This document shows positions 58,116 through 59,326 of a DNA stretch of 59,326 bases, piece after piece. The notes beneath the pieces are model-generated. The model had not been told where the DNA came from, did no database searches, and saw nothing but the letters and a program-made list of their open reading frames with translations. Position numbers and translations under genes: made by a program. Each line of letters begins with the position of its first letter. The first letter of the stretch is position 1. Source of the stretch: Streptosporangium subroseum (GTDB lineage: Bacteria; Actinomycetota; Actinomycetes; Streptosporangiales; Streptosporangiaceae); the NCBI RefSeq assembly GCF_900188345.1, contig NZ_FZOD01000060.1, forward strand, positions 1-59,326, written 5' to 3'.

Positions 58116-58463
58116 ATGCCCAACGCCAAAAGCATCATCGTAGGGCTCGCGATCAGCACGGCACTGGCCGGCGGAGTCGTGAGCCTGGGTGCCGCGACCA
58201 CCGCCGCCACCGCCGGTGCCACCACGGTCACCGCGGGCGCAGGCTTCCTCAACTGCGGCGGAGGTGGCTGGGGCGGTGGCTGCCGCCGGAGCTGCCACCA
58301 CCGCAGCTTCTACCACCGCAGCCACCACAGGTTCAAGCTCAACGCCAACCTCAACAACAACAACGTCAACCTCGACGACGACGATGACGACCGTGGTCGT
58401 GACCGTGACCGCCGCCGGAGCAGCGACGACGTCAACAACGCCAACAACAACAACAACGTCTGA
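58116..58463 (+). CDS. Secreted Cys/His core, Asn-rich tail miniprotein 2, 115 aa
   Basis: Paralogue of gene 1. The signal peptide (IIVGLAISTALAGGVVSLGA) is nearly identical. The core has three Cys (47, 56, 60), NCGGGGWGGGCRRSC, then HHRSFYHRSHHRF, one Trp fewer than gene 1. The tail gains an acidic/basic stretch (NNNNVNLDDDDDDRGRDRDR) before the constant DVNNANNNNNV end. AAGGGGG lies 6 nt before the ATG. It has its own AT-rich upstream block and its own two-hairpin element downstream. The conserved N- and C-termini against a variable middle suggest selection on export and tail. Confidence 0.8.
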   Translation: MPNAKSIIVGLAISTALAGGVVSLGAATTAATAGATTVTAGAGFLNCGGGGWGGGCRRSCHHRSFYHRSHHRFKLNANLNNNNVNLDDDDDDRGRDRDRRRSSDDVNNANNNNNV

Positions 58464-58547
58464 AAACACTGATCAATCGCCGAATAACAACTAGCCTCCA
58501 CCGCGAGCACAGCGTGTAGTCGAAGAATATCGACCACAGCCGACTGA

Positions 58548-58659
58548 ATCCGGGACTGCGGAAAACCCGGATCCGCGACGGAGAAAAAGAGTGCCCGTGT
58601 TCACTGAAATCATCGCTCTTCACCGAAGAATTGCGGCGATCCGGAGGGCGCGGGCACTC
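58548..58659 (+). ncRNA. Two-hairpin conserved downstream element, copy 2
   Basis: Hairpin 1 is ATCCGGG (58548-58554) with CCCGGAT (58566-58572). Hairpin 2 pairs GAGTGCCCGTG (58589-58599) with CGCGGGCACTC (58649-58659), one G:U. The inner stem is ATCATCGC (58609-58616) with GCGGCGAT (58633-58640), apical TCTTC-ACC-GAAGA. Relative to copy 1, an inner A:T pair is now G:C on both sides, a compensatory change. Spacing between all parts is the same as in copy 1. Confidence 0.65.
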
Positions 58660-58748
58660 AGCATGAAATATCCGAAGCCCTGTCTCGCACACGGAAATCT
58701 GGAGACTGTCGAAATCGGGGTAACCGATCCTTTCAAGAGGGGAACGCA

Positions 58749-59126
58749 ATGCTCATCGTCAAAAATGTCATCGCGGGGCTCGCACTCAGCACGGCGCTGG
58801 CCGGCGGAGTCGTGAGCGTGGGTGCGGCGACCACCGCGGCCACCGCGAGCGCTACCACGGTCACCGCGGGCGCGAGCGTCATCAACTGCGGTGGCGGCGG
58901 CTGGGGTTGGCGTCGCGGCTGCGGCTGCCACCGCCGCTGCTGCCACCACCGCTGCTTCCACCACCGCAGCCACAGGAACTTCAGGCTCAATGTCAACATC
59001 AACAACAACAACACCAACTTCAGCGACGACGACGATCGTGACCGTGACCGTGACCGTGACCGCGACCGCGACCGCGACCGGAGCAGCGACGACGTCAACA
59101 ACGCCAACAACAACAACAACGTCTGA
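58749..59126 (+). CDS. Secreted Cys/His core, Asn-rich tail miniprotein 3, 125 aa
   Basis: Third paralogue. The signal peptide and core (NCGGGGWGWRRGCGCHRRCC plus HHRCFHHRSH) are almost those of gene 1, with a sixth Cys at 69. The tail has an Asn-rich block, then DDDD followed by an Arg-Asp dipeptide run of about eight repeats from a hexanucleotide expansion (59037-59080), then DVNNANNNNNV. It starts 89 nt after the element of unit 2 and lacks the AT-rich upstream block, so it depends on read-through from unit 2 or on a nearby unseen promoter. AGAGGGG lies about 6 nt upstream of the ATG. Confidence 0.8.
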   Translation: MLIVKNVIAGLALSTALAGGVVSVGAATTAATASATTVTAGASVINCGGGGWGWRRGCGCHRRCCHHRCFHHRSHRNFRLNVNINNNNTNFSDDDDRDRDRDRDRDRDRDRSSDDVNNANNNNNV

Positions 59127-59210
59127 AATCACTGATCAACTGCCGAATCACCACTAGCCTCCAGCCGGGGCGCGGCGCGTAGCCGAACCACGTAGGCCAC
59201 CCGCGAAAAC

Positions 59211-59321
59211 ATCCGGGATTGCGCAAATCCCGGATCCCCGGCGGAGGGAAGAGTGCCCGTGTTCACCGAGATCATGGCCTTTCACAGGGAAGCCACGATC
59301 ACATCGTGAACACGGGCATTC
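59211..59321 (+). ncRNA. Two-hairpin conserved downstream element, copy 3
   Basis: Hairpin 1 is a perfect 10-bp stem, ATCCGGGATT with AATCCCGGAT (59211-59235). Hairpin 2 pairs GAGTGCCCGTGTTCAC (59251-59266) with GTGAACACGGGCATTC (59306-59321). The inner stem is ATCATGGC (59271-59278) with GCCACGAT (59292-59299). An inner C:G pair of the other copies is G:C here. It ends 5 nt before the window edge, so more units may follow. Confidence 0.65.
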
Positions 59322-59326
59322 GGCAT

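Noticed and set aside
57517..59321. Integron-like gene cassettes with attC sites
   Set aside because: Small genes each followed by an imperfect palindrome recall cassettes, but no RYYYAAC/GTTRRRY core sites, no integrase, and the genes are paralogues rather than unrelated cassettes.

Overview
The window is a high-GC actinobacterial chromosome segment. Codon use is strongly G/C-ending, and it carries WhiB7, Lsr2, UvrD2, AdnAB, NudC, a mycoredoxin, mycosins and a DtxR/IdeR-type iron box. Gene content and style fit a Streptosporangiaceae-like actinomycete, but the genus cannot be fixed from sequence alone. The backbone follows the gene set known from Mycobacterium tuberculosis Rv3193c-Rv3206c: UPF0182, Lon-like PDZ protease, DUF2342 metalloprotease, ABC1 kinase, whiB7, uvrD2, mycoredoxin, nudC, adnB-adnA, an alkyltransferase-like protein, a LipV-like hydrolase and moeZ/moeB.

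Layout. 0.4-2.1 kb: small genes and two identical initiator tRNA(fMet) genes. 2.2-13.2 kb: UPF0182 protein, Lon-like protease, moaE, an NAD-dependent epimerase, DUF2342 protein, NUDIX hydrolase, a membrane EEP phosphatase, a GT-A-like protein and a YgjP-like metallopeptidase. 13.3-22.6 kb: enoyl-CoA hydratase, ThiF-like protein, ABC1 kinase, the whiB7 locus with a long attenuator leader, tesB, uvrD2, a secreted hydrolase and mycoredoxin. 22.7-31.9 kb: nudC, then an iron-box-controlled NIS siderophore locus (ATP-grasp ligase, two IucA/IucC synthetases, convergent PLP decarboxylase; same gene set as vibrioferrin pvsABDE) and a methionyl-tRNA synthetase. 32-38 kb: secreted phosphoesterase, efeB-efeO without efeU, lsr2. 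38.6-45.7 kb: adnB and adnA. 45.9-49.5 kb: CDP-glycerol glycerophosphotransferase-type protein, ATL and a small protein. 49.8-54.1 kb: two tandem copies of a membrane protein + mycosin pair. 54.3-56.5 kb: moeZ and a LipV-like hydrolase.

The most unusual part is the right end (56.8-59.3 kb). Three tandem units each encode a small secreted protein with a signal peptide, a Gly/Trp/Cys/His-rich core and an Asn-rich tail ending in DVNNxNNNNNV. Each gene is followed by a two-hairpin element whose stems show compensatory changes among the three copies. Units 1 and 2 also share an AT-rich upstream block with a mini-ORF. I do not recognise this family.

A second theme runs through the window. Short GC-rich tandem repeats often span a stop codon and continue downstream (moaE, epimerase, NUDIX, ABC1 kinase, secreted hydrolase, IucC, adnA and others). 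In-frame repeat expansions also interrupt several enzymes (ATP-grasp ligase, both NIS synthetases, MetRS, AdnB).
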